This document shows, piece by piece, positions 1-8,552 of a stretch of 21,235 nucleotides of DNA. Every line of letters starts with the position of its first letter. Within the stretch, counting starts at the first letter, position 1. The notes beneath the pieces are model-generated. The model saw only the letters and a program-made list of their open reading frames with translations, did not search any database and was not told the origin of the DNA. The stretch covers positions 108,739-129,973 of the forward strand of contig BFEA01000287.1 in assembly GCA_003427395.1 (NCBI GenBank), given 5' to 3'. The translations under genes were made by a program, and so were the position numbers. The DNA comes from Chara braunii. Its lineage: Eukaryota > Streptophyta > Charophyceae > Charales > Characeae.

Positions 1-78
<78 letters not shown>
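1..78. repeat. (GA)n microsatellite at window start
   Basis: An uninterrupted GA dinucleotide tract of about 39 units opens the window. It probably marks a contig edge, because such tracts often stop assembly. It lies beyond the broken 3' side of element A. Confidence 0.98.
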
Positions 79-81
<3 letters not shown>

Positions 82-121
82 TGCTCAAAAGAGAGATGGG
101 GAGATTTTTCTTTCTATCCAA

Positions 122-265
122 TCAATCCTTCCTTCCTTCCTTCCGGCCTGCCTGCCTGTCTGTAGGTCGGTCGCACGGTCGGTCGGTCAGTCTGGTTGGT
201 CGGTCCATTCTGTTGGTCGCTCCGGTCTGTCTGTGTGTCTGTCTGTTTGTCCGTCTGTCTTACAA
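122..265. repeat. Degenerate tetranucleotide repeat tract at the broken end of element A
   Basis: A stretch of drifting tetranucleotide units: (TTCC)n near 127-145, then CCTG, GGTC/GGTCG, and TCTG/TGTC units up to about 261. Element A's pol reading frame on the minus strand runs straight into it and becomes meaningless Thr/Gln/Asp/Arg-rich sequence, so the coding homology ends near 265. The tract therefore marks the breakpoint where the rest of A (integrase and 3' LTR) was lost or replaced. Confidence 0.85.
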
Positions 266-766
266 ACTCATCAGATGTGGCCTTGTCTTGGGCCTCAAGT
301 TTGCGTATGATGTCCATCATGACGGGGTCTTCCTTGTAGTCATCAACCAAGGATCGAGTTACGTTGTCCGACAAGCCAAACTCGGTTATCAGCGCACCTA
401 GGTAGTCTGCCCTATGTGACAGCGCATCAGCAACCTTATTGTACTGTCCCTTCAAGTAATCTAGCTTGAAGTCATACTGATCAATTACTTTAATCCAACG
501 TTTAAGTGCGTCAGAAAGTACAGGCTACATCTTGATCCACTTGAGTGTCTGATGGTCGGTCCTCAAATAGAAGAACCTCCCCAGCAGATAGTGCCTCTAG
601 TGGACAAGAGTCTTGTAAAGGGTATAGAGTCCCCTTTTTCACAGGTGGATTTCGTCAACTTTTTTGATGGCATTTTCTTGCTCATGTACTCGATTGGCCT
701 TAACTTCTTCCCTTCCTGCTGAGCCAGCACTGCGCCAATGCCATGTTGGCTTACATCAGTGGTCAC
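266..766 (-). pseudogene. Element A pol: RNase H domain and start of linker to integrase (broken)
   Basis: The RNase H opens with TTDVSQHGIGAVLAQQ (the usual TTDASQ motif with Ala to Val at that site), followed by the IEYMSKKM strand; the frame is then lost around 560-640, where a normal YERELYAL helix is replaced by unrelated residues. Homology resumes at 455 with KGQYNKVADALSHRADYLG, which holds the last catalytic Asp of RNase H (in ADALS). About 45 residues of the RNase H to integrase linker follow before the reading frame enters the tetranucleotide tract at 265. RNase H would remove the RNA template during reverse transcription. The domain is split by at least one frame change and cannot be made intact. 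Confidence 0.85.
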
Positions 767-1670
767 GATGAATGGCTTCTCAAGATCAGGAACATGAGAA
801 TCTCATGATGTGTCAGAGCATACTTCAATCGCTTGAAGGCTCCTTCACATTCGTCAGTCCATTCCCATGGTGTGTGAAGGCGTGTTAGATCAGTCAACGG
901 GACAACCACCGTGCTATAGTTCTTTACAAAGTTGCGGTAGTAGCCTATCATCCTCGAGAACGATCTGATCTCTGTCAAAGACTTAGGTTGTGGCTAGGCA
1001 CGAATGCTAGGCACCTTCGCATCTTTATGCCTAACCTCATCTGCGGACACCTCATGACCCAAGTACAAGATTTTGGTGCGACCAAGTTCTCATTTTCTCC
1101 AAGTTGATCTTATACTTGAGCAGCCGCAGGAGTCCTGGCATAAGGTCTAAGTGTTGCATGCTCCTCGACAGTCTTACTAAAGATAAGAATATCATCGAGG
1201 TACACAACAATAAACTTATCTAAGTAGTCATGGAACATCTTATTCATGGCGTGCTGGAATGTACCTGACGCATTGCAAAGGCCAAAAGGCATCACCACAA
1301 ACTTGTACAAACCGTACCTGGTCTGAAATGCGGTTTTGTGTTATTCCTCCAGTCTGATGGCAATCTGATGGTAGTCGGATTTAAGGTCTATATTTGTAAA
1401 TTACCTACATCCATGCACCCTATCCAATAGTTCGTCGATGTGGGGTAGAGGCTCTGCGTTCTTAACAGTGATGGTATTGAAGCCTCTATAATCAATGCAC
1501 ATCCTCAACGATCCCCCCTTCTTCAGAATGAATGGGACTGGTGACCCGAAGGGGAAAGTGCAAGGTCGTATTCAACACTTCTCTTTGAGCTCTTTCAGTT
1601 GCCAACGAAGCTCATCCAACTCGGGCGGAGCCATCCTATAGACCCTCCCCTTTGGCGTCTTACTGCCTGG
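763..1670 (-). pseudogene. Element A pol: reverse transcriptase and connection region (broken)
   Basis: The minus strand carries recognisable RT blocks. RVYRMAPPELDELRWQLKEL near 1660-1590 is the N-terminal palm entry, and DLKSDYHQI near 1390-1350 holds the first catalytic Asp. [15 protein letters not shown] and [10 protein letters not shown] at 1310-1160 carry the YLDD active site, and IRSFSRMIGYYRNFVKNYS near 960-900 is the connection helix. The frame is interrupted by a TGA after the KEC-like end of the first block (near 1578) and by a TAG just before PQPKSLTEIRSF (near 1000), where the family normally has Trp. RT would copy element RNA into cDNA in virus-like particles. Catalytic residues persist, but the protein cannot be translated in one piece. 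Confidence 0.88.
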
Positions 1671-1803
1671 GATTATTTCTATGGCGTGCACAACCTCCCT
1701 GTCTACGACCCCCAAAGGCTTCTCAACAGATTAGGGTACTCAACAACGACGACTTCGATCTCTGGGGGTGATATAACGGCCTCCCCTTTCTCGGAGACAA
1801 AGA

Positions 1804-2481
1804 CTAAGTACATACCCTCCTCTTGGTTTTGTTATAATAATAATTGTAGGACGTTGATGCGCACATGCACCCGGAGGAGTCAACTAACCTGCTAGCTCTG
1901 TACTTAGCTAGTCTAACGGTCCTCCCGTCAGGCAACACATGCTTAAGCACTTTCCGGTCCCAGACAAACAGGGGTTTGGCAACCTCAAAGTAGTACATGC
2001 CTAACAACATGTCAAACGACAAGTCGTCGCTAACCAAGAACAAAATCTTGTGATTGAGTTCCCCTCCTCCATAAGAGAAGGTGCAGACCACGTCCTTGAC
2101 ATAGCCGTTGACAACCACGCGCTCTTCGTTGGCTAGAGTAGATGCTACAAACCTACTCAGAGGCTGCATCTGGTCCCCTAGGCGCAGTCTCTCAACACAA
2201 TCACGACTTATGAAAATTCGCGTGGAACCAATGTCTACGAAGGCGCCACACTTGCGGCCACCTACACCAACCTCCACAACGAAGTGCTCTCCTCTAGGAC
2301 CTCTAGATAGTGCCACCCGAAACTCACGAGGGTCTCTTTCTGACCACTCAGTCTCTAAGTCTTGTAAAGCTTCAGACACATCTAACGGACAAAGTATCGT
2401 TTGGTCTAGATGCGTTTGCGGGGTGACAAGTGAGTCAATAACTTTGGCTAACTCTTGAAGTGGTGAGGGAGCGCTATCCAC
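1804..2481 (-). pseudogene. Element A pol: retropepsin-like aspartic protease region
   Basis: A 225-residue open frame on the minus strand has the fold landmarks of an LTR-element protease: FVVEVGVGGRKCGAFVDIGS, then a flap region, then LSFDMLLGMYYFE, which corresponds to the usual conserved D-hydrophobic-LG(M) segment. The active site, normally DTG or DSG, reads DIG here. ATT in place of ACT would be a single C to T change, and it should abolish cleavage because the Thr/Ser stabilises the catalytic Asp. The open frame continues into a Tyr/Asn-rich tail encoded by a TTATAATAATAAT-type tract, which is probably not original. The protease would mature Gag-Pol inside particles. Confidence 0.82.
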
Positions 2482-2621
2482 TCCAACACGAGTAGAAACA
2501 ACTACAACTTCTACTGGCCAGATGTGTTTCCCTGGGATGAGCTCGTAGAAGCTCCATCCTGGGCGGAAGATCCTCCAAAACCACCTTTGGGCGGGATCTT
2601 ATGAGAAACCTTCACATTCTT

Positions 2622-2663
2622 GCATCTAAACTGTTGATGGCCGTACTCATTACAATTGGTGCA
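2622..2663 (-). other. Zinc knuckle (CCHC) of element A gag
   Basis: On the minus strand this reads CTNCNEYGHQQFRC, an exact CX2CX4HX4C retroviral-type zinc knuckle. It is the nucleocapsid RNA-binding motif and sits between the capsid block and the protease, as expected. All four metal ligands are present. Confidence 0.93.
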
Positions 2664-3288
2664 AGCTCTTCACGAATATTGGTCTCTCCACACATCTTGA
2701 TCCAGCTGCCTTACCCAAGTTGGAGTCTTGTTAGAGTTCTGAGCCTGCCCCTGGCACTTTTGTTGGTCGCCCTTACAGCAACCAGCAGCCTTTCCCTTGG
2801 TTGTTGCAGCGAGGTTTCCACCCTCTAGACTCTCCCCACAGCCTAACTCTGTATCCTCCACAAAATCGGAAAGATCACCGATCTCGGTTTGATTCCCATC
2901 GGAATCAACGATCATCAACCGACTACCCTTCTTTTTCCATTGTTACGGGAGCTTCTTCTTCCTACCGTCCATCGCAGGTTGTTGTACCCCTCCTAGCTTA
3001 CCCTCCAAATTCAAGGCCTTCTTGCTGAAGGAGTCAAGGGTGTGATATTTGATGCTGGCCTCGCTGACCATCAAGTTCTTGATGTCCGTGGGAAGACATC
3101 TCAAGAACATGGTCAGTAGGACCTGTGGATCATAGCCGACATCAGGAATGATGATGAGCTTTCTATGGCACTGATGAGCTCTCGCACGGACTTGTACTTC
3201 TTAGTATCAAGTCGGGCCAACGCATCAGTGGCCAACTGGGCCTGCTGAGGGTTGTGTCATCGCATCTCTACCAACTCCATAAAACTCT
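2664..3288 (-). pseudogene. Element A gag: capsid C-terminal part and spacer, no long open frame
   Basis: Reading the minus strand one base back from the 3289 stop recovers THTLESFMELVEM, a TGA where Trp is expected, then HNPQQAQLATDALARLDTKK and further capsid-like sequence to about 3000. From there to the zinc knuckle the sequence is Lys/Gln-rich and acidic in one frame (DSDGNQTEIGDLSDFVEDTE near 2910-2850). It is degraded gag, not a separate gene. Confidence 0.7.
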
Positions 3289-4399
3289 CTAAGGTATGGG
3301 TCTTTCCCAGTCATTCATTCTTCTCCCGAAACCCTTGGATGCCACTAGCCCATCTAGCCATCTCGTTGTCGATCGCTCCAGATACGAGGCGACAATGATC
3401 ACCTCTTCCTCGCGCAACGTTCTCTTTGCCCTTACCCACACTGGAACCGTCCTCAACCAACTATCGAGTGCCTCATCCTTCTTGTCTTCAGAGAAGGTTT
3501 GAGGTGGTTTCAAAGGGGTCTCGGGGTACCAAGGCTGCCGTGGTCCCATTTGTGGGACCGGCTGTTGCCCCATAGCTGCAGCAGCTGGACCTGAGGATGA
3601 AGAAGTAGCAGTCTGTGCAGCTGCTGCTGGCGTACCACCTGGTGGGATGCCAAATAGAGGGACAAAGGGCCCTGTCATCACCGACAATGGAGGCAGCGAT
3701 GGGAAAGTTGCTGATGGCCTGGTACTAGGCCCGCCTATTATGGAAGGGACCGCTCCTCCCTTCCCCTGCATGGCACTTAGTATCTGGTCAAGGGTGTCCT
3801 CGAGATCATCCAGTTTGCTGTCCATGTACGCATACATGCTCAGCATACCCGCCTTGAGAATTTTTCCGGTGTCGTCAAGGGTCGAGTCATCTAACCCCTC
3901 TAATACAGCTTTGTATGCCCTTCTGTTCTCTAACCTGGCTTTTCGTTTTCTAATTTTTGTTTCTCTTTCGGTAGCATTTCTCAGGTCCTTCTCTAACCAT
4001 AAACGGATTAACTCTACTTGTTGGATTTCTACCTCCTCTCTAGTGGGCAAAGGTGGCTGCCTGTACTGAGAACCCGCCATCTGACCGGAGGGGGGTCCTG
4101 CACTTGTCCCGCTGGAGGAGACAACAAAAACATAGCGAAAGTTCCAGATGTCTGCTGACCTTGAGAGGTCGCTGCAGAAGTTTCCATGGCTTCAGCACTA
4201 GCTGCTGCTGCCGCTAACGCATGTTCCACAGCTGCTGTTGCCTCCCTAGCTGTCTGCAAACGCTGGGCACTTGCTTCGGCCTGGAACGTCTCTTGCACCC
4301 TGGTAACAGGACCTGGAACACCACGGGAATACGGCGAGTATCCCCGCGTATCTTCCTCCTATCATCAGCTGTACCTTCCGCACTACCTGTTCCGCTCAT

Positions 4400-5587
4400 C
4401 AGCTAGAACAGATCACTGTCTGCACTAGTGCCCTCGCTAGGTCTACCACCGCATGTGTCTGACTGAGATGTGAAATAAATAAAAATAAATAAATATTCGG
4501 CAAGTCACCCAGGCTACCTATCAAGTGGTGTCAACAGAACATATATAGACTGTGCAAATGATCTACTCTTACTTCAATTAGTTCTCGAACAGCAGCATCA
4601 AACAGAACTGGAAATGGTAGACTACTACAGTTCTACTCTAATGCTGTTTGTCAGATGATAGCAGTCCGTCACACCTCAACTAATAAAAAAAATAAAATTA
4701 AAATTAATAAATCAGTTGCGCACATGTATGCAGAAATGGAAAGACTCATTCTGACCGAGCGTTATTTCTTATTTTTCATATTCGAGCCCCAATTGGAACC
4801 TTCCCTCCCCTGTATCCGTCGTTCCTGTTTGCATCATCGAGCAGCGGTGTCTACGGTGTGCACATCGGCCCACCCCTGTGCCCAGGTAATGCGAAGTAAG
4901 CCAGCTTGGCCCGTACTATTCTTATCCTCACATACGGTCCTAGTCGGTTTCCCCGCTGGAGTATCTTTAATGACGGTCCGGTACACGTCGACCCCCTCAG
5001 GCTGACATTTCTCTCTATTGTGCAGCAAGAGCTCAAAGGACAATGCAGCAAGGCCTGCATGCTCTACTCCCGTGGGTTGGCATGATGACTGTGACCCGTG
5101 GTTCGTCCAGGGCCCTTCAGAGGCACCACCCACTCCTGCCAGATGCACCACCAAGAAGAATATTGACTCTCAAGGTAGAGCGCTCACGACTCTTGAACCA
5201 GAAGAGGACACTCAAGTCAAACTCTCTTCCTCGCGGTAAGAAGAAATTGAGATGGGAAGATAAGGTAAGGGAACAATGTACCTGAAGATAGCTGCCCCCA
5301 ACCACAGATTTCTCACCAATTGAGCCGAAGTGCATTTGATGAACGGTCATAGCCTCGGTACCACACATAGTGCATAGTGCAGTGGAATGCCACCTCAGCC
5401 AAAATGCAATGCCAGCATGCTCTCCTCATTCCACATACATCCGCTGTCGCCACAGCCTTCCGGCCACGCTGCCCTCTACCCGGGAGTGGCCAGACATGCC
5501 AGCGCCAATGCATCCTCACTGCAGAGAAGCTTCGTCAGCGCACCAAGTAACAAAGTCGCCCGCGCCGGTAACGGCGATATCGAACCA
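4400..5587 (-). other. Element A 5' leader (untranslated region between primer site and gag)
   Basis: About 1.19 kb between the primer site and the gag ATG. It aligns over its length with the split leader of element B (9560-10433 plus 19198-19487). Three islands are identical between the two: 5292-5317 (26 nt), 5102-5124 (23 nt) and 4866-4883 (18 nt), while the rest has diverged with many indels. Short open frames occur (for example 5154-4834), but their reading frame is not kept in B, so I do not call them genes. The likely roles are packaging, dimerisation and translation control of the element RNA. Confidence 0.75.
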
Positions 5588-5599
5588 GCTCTGATACCA
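5588..5599 (-). other. Primer binding site, element A (initiator Met tRNA)
   Basis: The minus strand reads TGGTATCAGAGC, the usual plant sequence complementary to the 3' end of initiator methionine tRNA. It starts three bases after the LTR end (TTGCA). It fixes the element's strand and marks the LTR/leader border. Confidence 0.95.
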
Positions 5600-5602
5600 A
5601 AT

Positions 5603-6692
5603 TGCAAGGAATATGAGTGAGAGCGATAGACAGAAATCCAAATTGCAAATCACACTGGTCCAGATAGTCATGTACCAAGCAGAGAGCACAAAGCACCACC
5701 ATCTAAATAAGAGCAATACAATGAACTCGAATGTTGATGCCGATGCTCTCTGGCCACACCAACATCGTATCCAATGTCGCTCCTACTGAGTGGTGCCCAG
5801 CGCCCAGCCTACACTACTCAGCCTATCTATCCTATCTACGCTCGTGCAACAGGAACACATCGAAGTTGAAGACCAATGAACGTGACGTCAACGCCAATGC
5901 ATACCGCCAGCATACATCAGGTACGTGTCTCACATCTCCCCTCATCACCCCTGACACCCCACTGCACGCGCCTCCTACCCGAAGACCACCATCGCCATCA
6001 CCCTGCACGCGCCCAGCATCCCAGCTATGGCCGCCGTGCGTCCGCCCGCTGCCACCTCAACCCCCCCTCTCACCTCCAGCGCCCGTGTGCACCCTGGCCT
6101 AGCAGCACTAGCGCAGCTGCTCGTGCGTCAAAGCAGCAGTGTGGCCGCATTGCCTGCACAGGCCAGAATGTGAGACCTGCTTGGCTGCTCGTTGGGCCTG
6201 ACTGGGCGAGTTTCCAGTAGCTTCATGTTGGGCCCCAGTATCTGCGCCCAGGCCCAGTTTCAGATACTGGCCTGGGCCTTGTGCAGTTAGGGACGTCCAG
6301 GTAGCCTCGAGGCTACAAGTGTCAGGCACAATCTCATTGGAGTGTGGCATGTGTGTGACAAGGAAGCTTCTTTCTCATTGGTCCGCGGCCAATACGTGAC
6401 TTGTCCGCCTCTGAATGTGTGTGCCCAGGGCCTCAACCGAATGAGCCCTGAGCTCAACTCTACAACGCAGCTGCTGTTTCTGGAACGTGTAGAGGGAAGG
6501 CTCCCGTTGCTCTGTAACCAACTGGTGTGCGGCAACTGTCTGGTATCCCACATACGAAAAATGGCAAAAATAGGCCTCACGTGGATATGCAGGCCGCCTT
6601 CACTTAGGGCGGGCACTAGGGTTTCTGAAGGCCTGAGCCCAGAACGTCTGTGTGCCCGAGAAGGGCCTTGCGAGGGCTCAATCCTCGCACCA
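5603..6692 (-). repeat. 5' LTR of element A
   Basis: In sense (minus) orientation it starts near TGGTGCGAGGAT (6692) and ends CTTGCA (5603), about 1090 bp. The end is fixed by the primer site; the start is inferred from where similarity to element B's LTR begins and from the TG rule, so it may be off by a few bases. A 24-bp block at 6594-6617 is identical to B's LTR although most of the LTR has diverged. Several TGGGCC/GGCCCA sites and one GCCATAGC octamer (6023-6030) are present. The 3' LTR is outside the window. Confidence 0.82.
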
Positions 6693-7045
6693 TGCAAGAA
6701 AAGGAAAACACTTCAAAAAACTCAAACAAAGAAAAGAAAAAAAGATTGGCAGAGAAACCTCACCTCTCTAGTTTTTCCAGTTACCACTTGATAAATGGAC
6801 AAAAGGTTTGCACACTCTGGCCTTTCGTCATTGTCGAATTCCATCCTGAAAGACAGAGAGAGACTTCTTTTTATCAGTTTCTAACTTTCTAAAGTTGTAA
6901 ACCACACACACATGGAACAAAAGCAGAAAAATGTGTGCGCCTGGGCTACCAGAGTGGCCCGGAACCAGTTGTCCAGCCAGGCGGAAAAAAAAAAGAAAAA
7001 GAAAACAGCTTACTTTTTATTTTCAATTTGGTAAAGAATTTCAGC
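6693..7045. other. Spacer between head-to-head LTRs, first part
   Basis: A- and purine-rich sequence with runs such as AAAGAAAAGAAAAAAAG near 6730 and a 10-A run near 6985. No open frame shows homology or coding-like composition. I see no gene here. Confidence 0.6.
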
Positions 7046-7547
7046 ATGACCCTGAGGCAAAAGTTGTTCAGTTTAATTTTCTGAATAATAGTTCCTCTTT
7101 CCAGAATTTTCTGATTTTTTTTTTTGCAGGGACTTTGCCTTTCCATTGTCCGGCCAGGCTGCCTAGGCAGCCAAGGCGCGCCCCAGTTGGTACCCCAAGT
7201 GCATGCACAAAAAGAAAAGAACTTCAAGGAAAAAAAAAAAGAAGACAAAACTGTGTGTTGGCCCTTGCTGGAGTGTTTCTTTTCTTGAACTTCCGCTTCT
7301 TTCTGTTTAACAGTGGGCCCCCTCTTCCTTCAACTTCCCTTTCCAAAACCACGAGTACCTCTCCCAGGCCGCGTTAACCAGGCCGCCCTGGTCACCTTGT
7401 TTGCCTGGGCGCCCAGGCTGGGCAAGGGCCAGGGAAGGTCCCTGTGAAAAGAAGTAGAAAAAAAAAAGCAAAACAAAATCCAGAAAATCTGAAAAAATAC
7501 TATGTTGTGCAGAAAAATAAACTGCACAACCTTTGCCTCAGGGTCAC
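7046..7547. repeat. Foldback element with ~100-bp imperfect inverted arms
   Basis: The left arm 7046-7140 and right arm 7434-7547 are inverted copies of each other. Both contain ACCCTGAGGCAAA(A/G)GTTGT(T/G)CAGTTTA, then a T-rich stretch, then CAGGGAC near the inner end. The middle (7141-7433) holds two perfect 16-bp palindromes, GGCTGCCTAGGCAGCC at 7157-7172 and GCCTGGGCGCCCAGGC at 7403-7418, placed almost symmetrically. No transposase is encoded. It resembles a foldback-type or MITE-like non-autonomous element. Target duplications were not identified with confidence. Confidence 0.7.
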
Positions 7548-7586
7548 ATCACCGAAGTTGCCTTCTCGAAAATGACGAAGGGATGA

Positions 7587-7671
7587 GGCGGCGCGTTAGC
7601 ACAACACTGACGCGTCGCCTTCTGGCGGTGCTAGCCCTGTGTTAGCGATGACACAGTGCTAGTGCCGCCAG
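7587..7671. repeat. Two adjacent stem-loops
   Basis: The first stem-loop is at 7587-7619, with 12-bp arms GGCGGCGCGTTA / TGACGCGTCGCC that pair if G-T wobbles are allowed. Two bases later a second spans 7622-7671, with 21-bp arms starting CTGGCGGTGCTAGC and ending GCTAGTGCCGCCAG, three mismatches and an 8-nt loop. They are strong enough to fold in RNA or single-stranded DNA. Whether they are part of a mobile element or a small RNA precursor cannot be told from sequence alone. Confidence 0.65.
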
Positions 7672-8340
7672 GGGGAGCGACGTCTGGGCAATGGGGGATC
7701 GCGATAGTGTCGCCATGATGAAGGTGGCACTGTGGTGGGGTGGCCACGCGTGGGGGTAGGGGGCGCTATGGCTGGAAGAGGATGCCGACCATGCTTGGTG
7801 ATGCTGATTGAATTGCTTGGGCTGTTTAGGATCAACATTTGGGGCGCCGCACCTGTGTCTGGGACGACGGATCAACTGATTGCACTCCTCCTTTGCTACT
7901 GGCGCGATGGTGTTGCTCGGGTTGAGTGGATTGCACATGAGCTCACAGCAGCAAGGCGTGCCTCTCATAATTCAGGGATGCTGACGTGGAGCTGTGGAGA
8001 TGAAGACTCGCAAGTGGGCTGACAGATACCCGGCTCTACCACTTGGTGAAGGAGTGGTTGTCCCTTCCTCTTTCTCGCTGGGAACGCCGAGCAAGCGAAA
8101 ATGCTCGTTCATTGGCCGTGGAGTGATGATAACACATGTGGGGTGTCGTTATTACTAATTAGGTATGGTTAAGTTTTGGGTGGTTGACTTTGGGGTGGGG
8201 GAAGGGCAACTATGGGATAGGGCTGGAATTTTGATGTACACACCATGGAAGAATTAGTGAAAGCTCTTTTGTCGCTTTATTAATTACGCTCGTTAGTTTG
8301 TAATTGGGTGCTATGTGTCCGATTTTCGATTCAATGCGGG
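7672..8340. other. Spacer between head-to-head LTRs, no gene recognised
   Basis: Short open frames exist on both strands (for example 7732-8022 plus and 7968-7642 minus, about 100 residues each), but neither has a recognisable domain. They overlap each other and neither has a convincing context. From about 8130 the sequence becomes AT-rich. I do not call a gene. Confidence 0.55.
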
Positions 8341-8550
8341 TTCCGCGTTGAATTATTCAACGCGCGTTGAATTCGCGCCGAATCCCGTTTAAACGCGCGT
8401 TAGACGCGAATACGCGAATAAACGGGGTCCGCAATGATTTTTTTCCTGGTCTAAACATAATCCAAAAAATAAAATAAAAAAAGGGGGTTGTCACCGTTGT
8501 AGGCCTTTTCAAGGACTACAACCCTATATTTTTATTTTTATTTTTTGATG
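8341..8550. repeat. CpG palindrome cluster plus A/T foldback (module copy 1)
   Basis: Overlapping palindromes come first: CGCGTTGAAT-T-ATTCAACGCG at 8344-8364 and TTCAACGCGCGTTGAA at 8356-8371, with a second AACGCGCGTT near 8392-8401. Then come GGTCCGC, TTTTTTCCTGG, an A-rich arm (8461-8491) ending GGGTTGT, an inner hairpin GTTGTAG(8496-8502)/CTACAAC(8516-8522), and a T-rich return arm to 8550. The same order of parts recurs at 20599-20790. The module abuts the start of element B's LTR. Confidence 0.7.
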
Positions 8551-8552
8551 TT

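Larger units (their letters stand above)
2601..4399 (-). pseudogene. Element A gag (capsid/nucleocapsid), broken into several frames
   Basis: The start is placed at the ATG at 4399 because element B has its gag ATG in the matching place and context. Reading needs three frames: 4399 to about 4310, then about 4320-4090 (Ala-rich), then 4080-3289 in a third frame. The last holds a basic coiled region (KIRKRKARLENRR), a Pro/Gly-rich linker (PFVPLFGIPPGG) and a retrotrans_gag-type capsid block (TFSEDKKDEALDSWL...YLERSTTRWLDGL). A further frame change near 3290 and a TGA near 3260 follow. A zinc knuckle lies at 2622-2663. Gag forms the particle and binds element RNA. By alignment with B and within the block, each frame change equals a net loss of one base. 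Confidence 0.85.
266..6692 (-). mobile_element. Element A: decayed Ty3/gypsy LTR retrotransposon, 5' part
   Basis: Read on the minus strand, the order is 5' LTR (6692-5603), initiator-Met-type primer binding site (5599-5588), a leader of about 1.2 kb, gag with one zinc knuckle, protease, reverse transcriptase and RNase H. PR-RT-RH order is common to Ty3/gypsy and other groups; the assignment to Ty3/gypsy rests on similarity to the pol of element C, where integrase follows RNase H. Coding homology stops near 265, so integrase and the 3' LTR are not in the window. Several frame changes and stops make it non-autonomous. It is the same family as element B on the opposite strand. No target duplication can be tested because only one end is present. 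Confidence 0.88.

Noticed and set aside
4834-5368. Leader open frames of element A as a conserved small protein
   Set aside because: The frames are not preserved in B outside about eight residues; stops and indels interrupt them.
7838-7870. TTTGGGGCGCCGCACC as an Asp-tRNA type primer binding site
   Set aside because: Only a short core resembles the known site; the following bases do not match and no LTR end precedes it.
7732-8022. 96-residue open frame as a gene
   Set aside because: No domain, an equally long frame on the other strand, and no initiation or splicing context.
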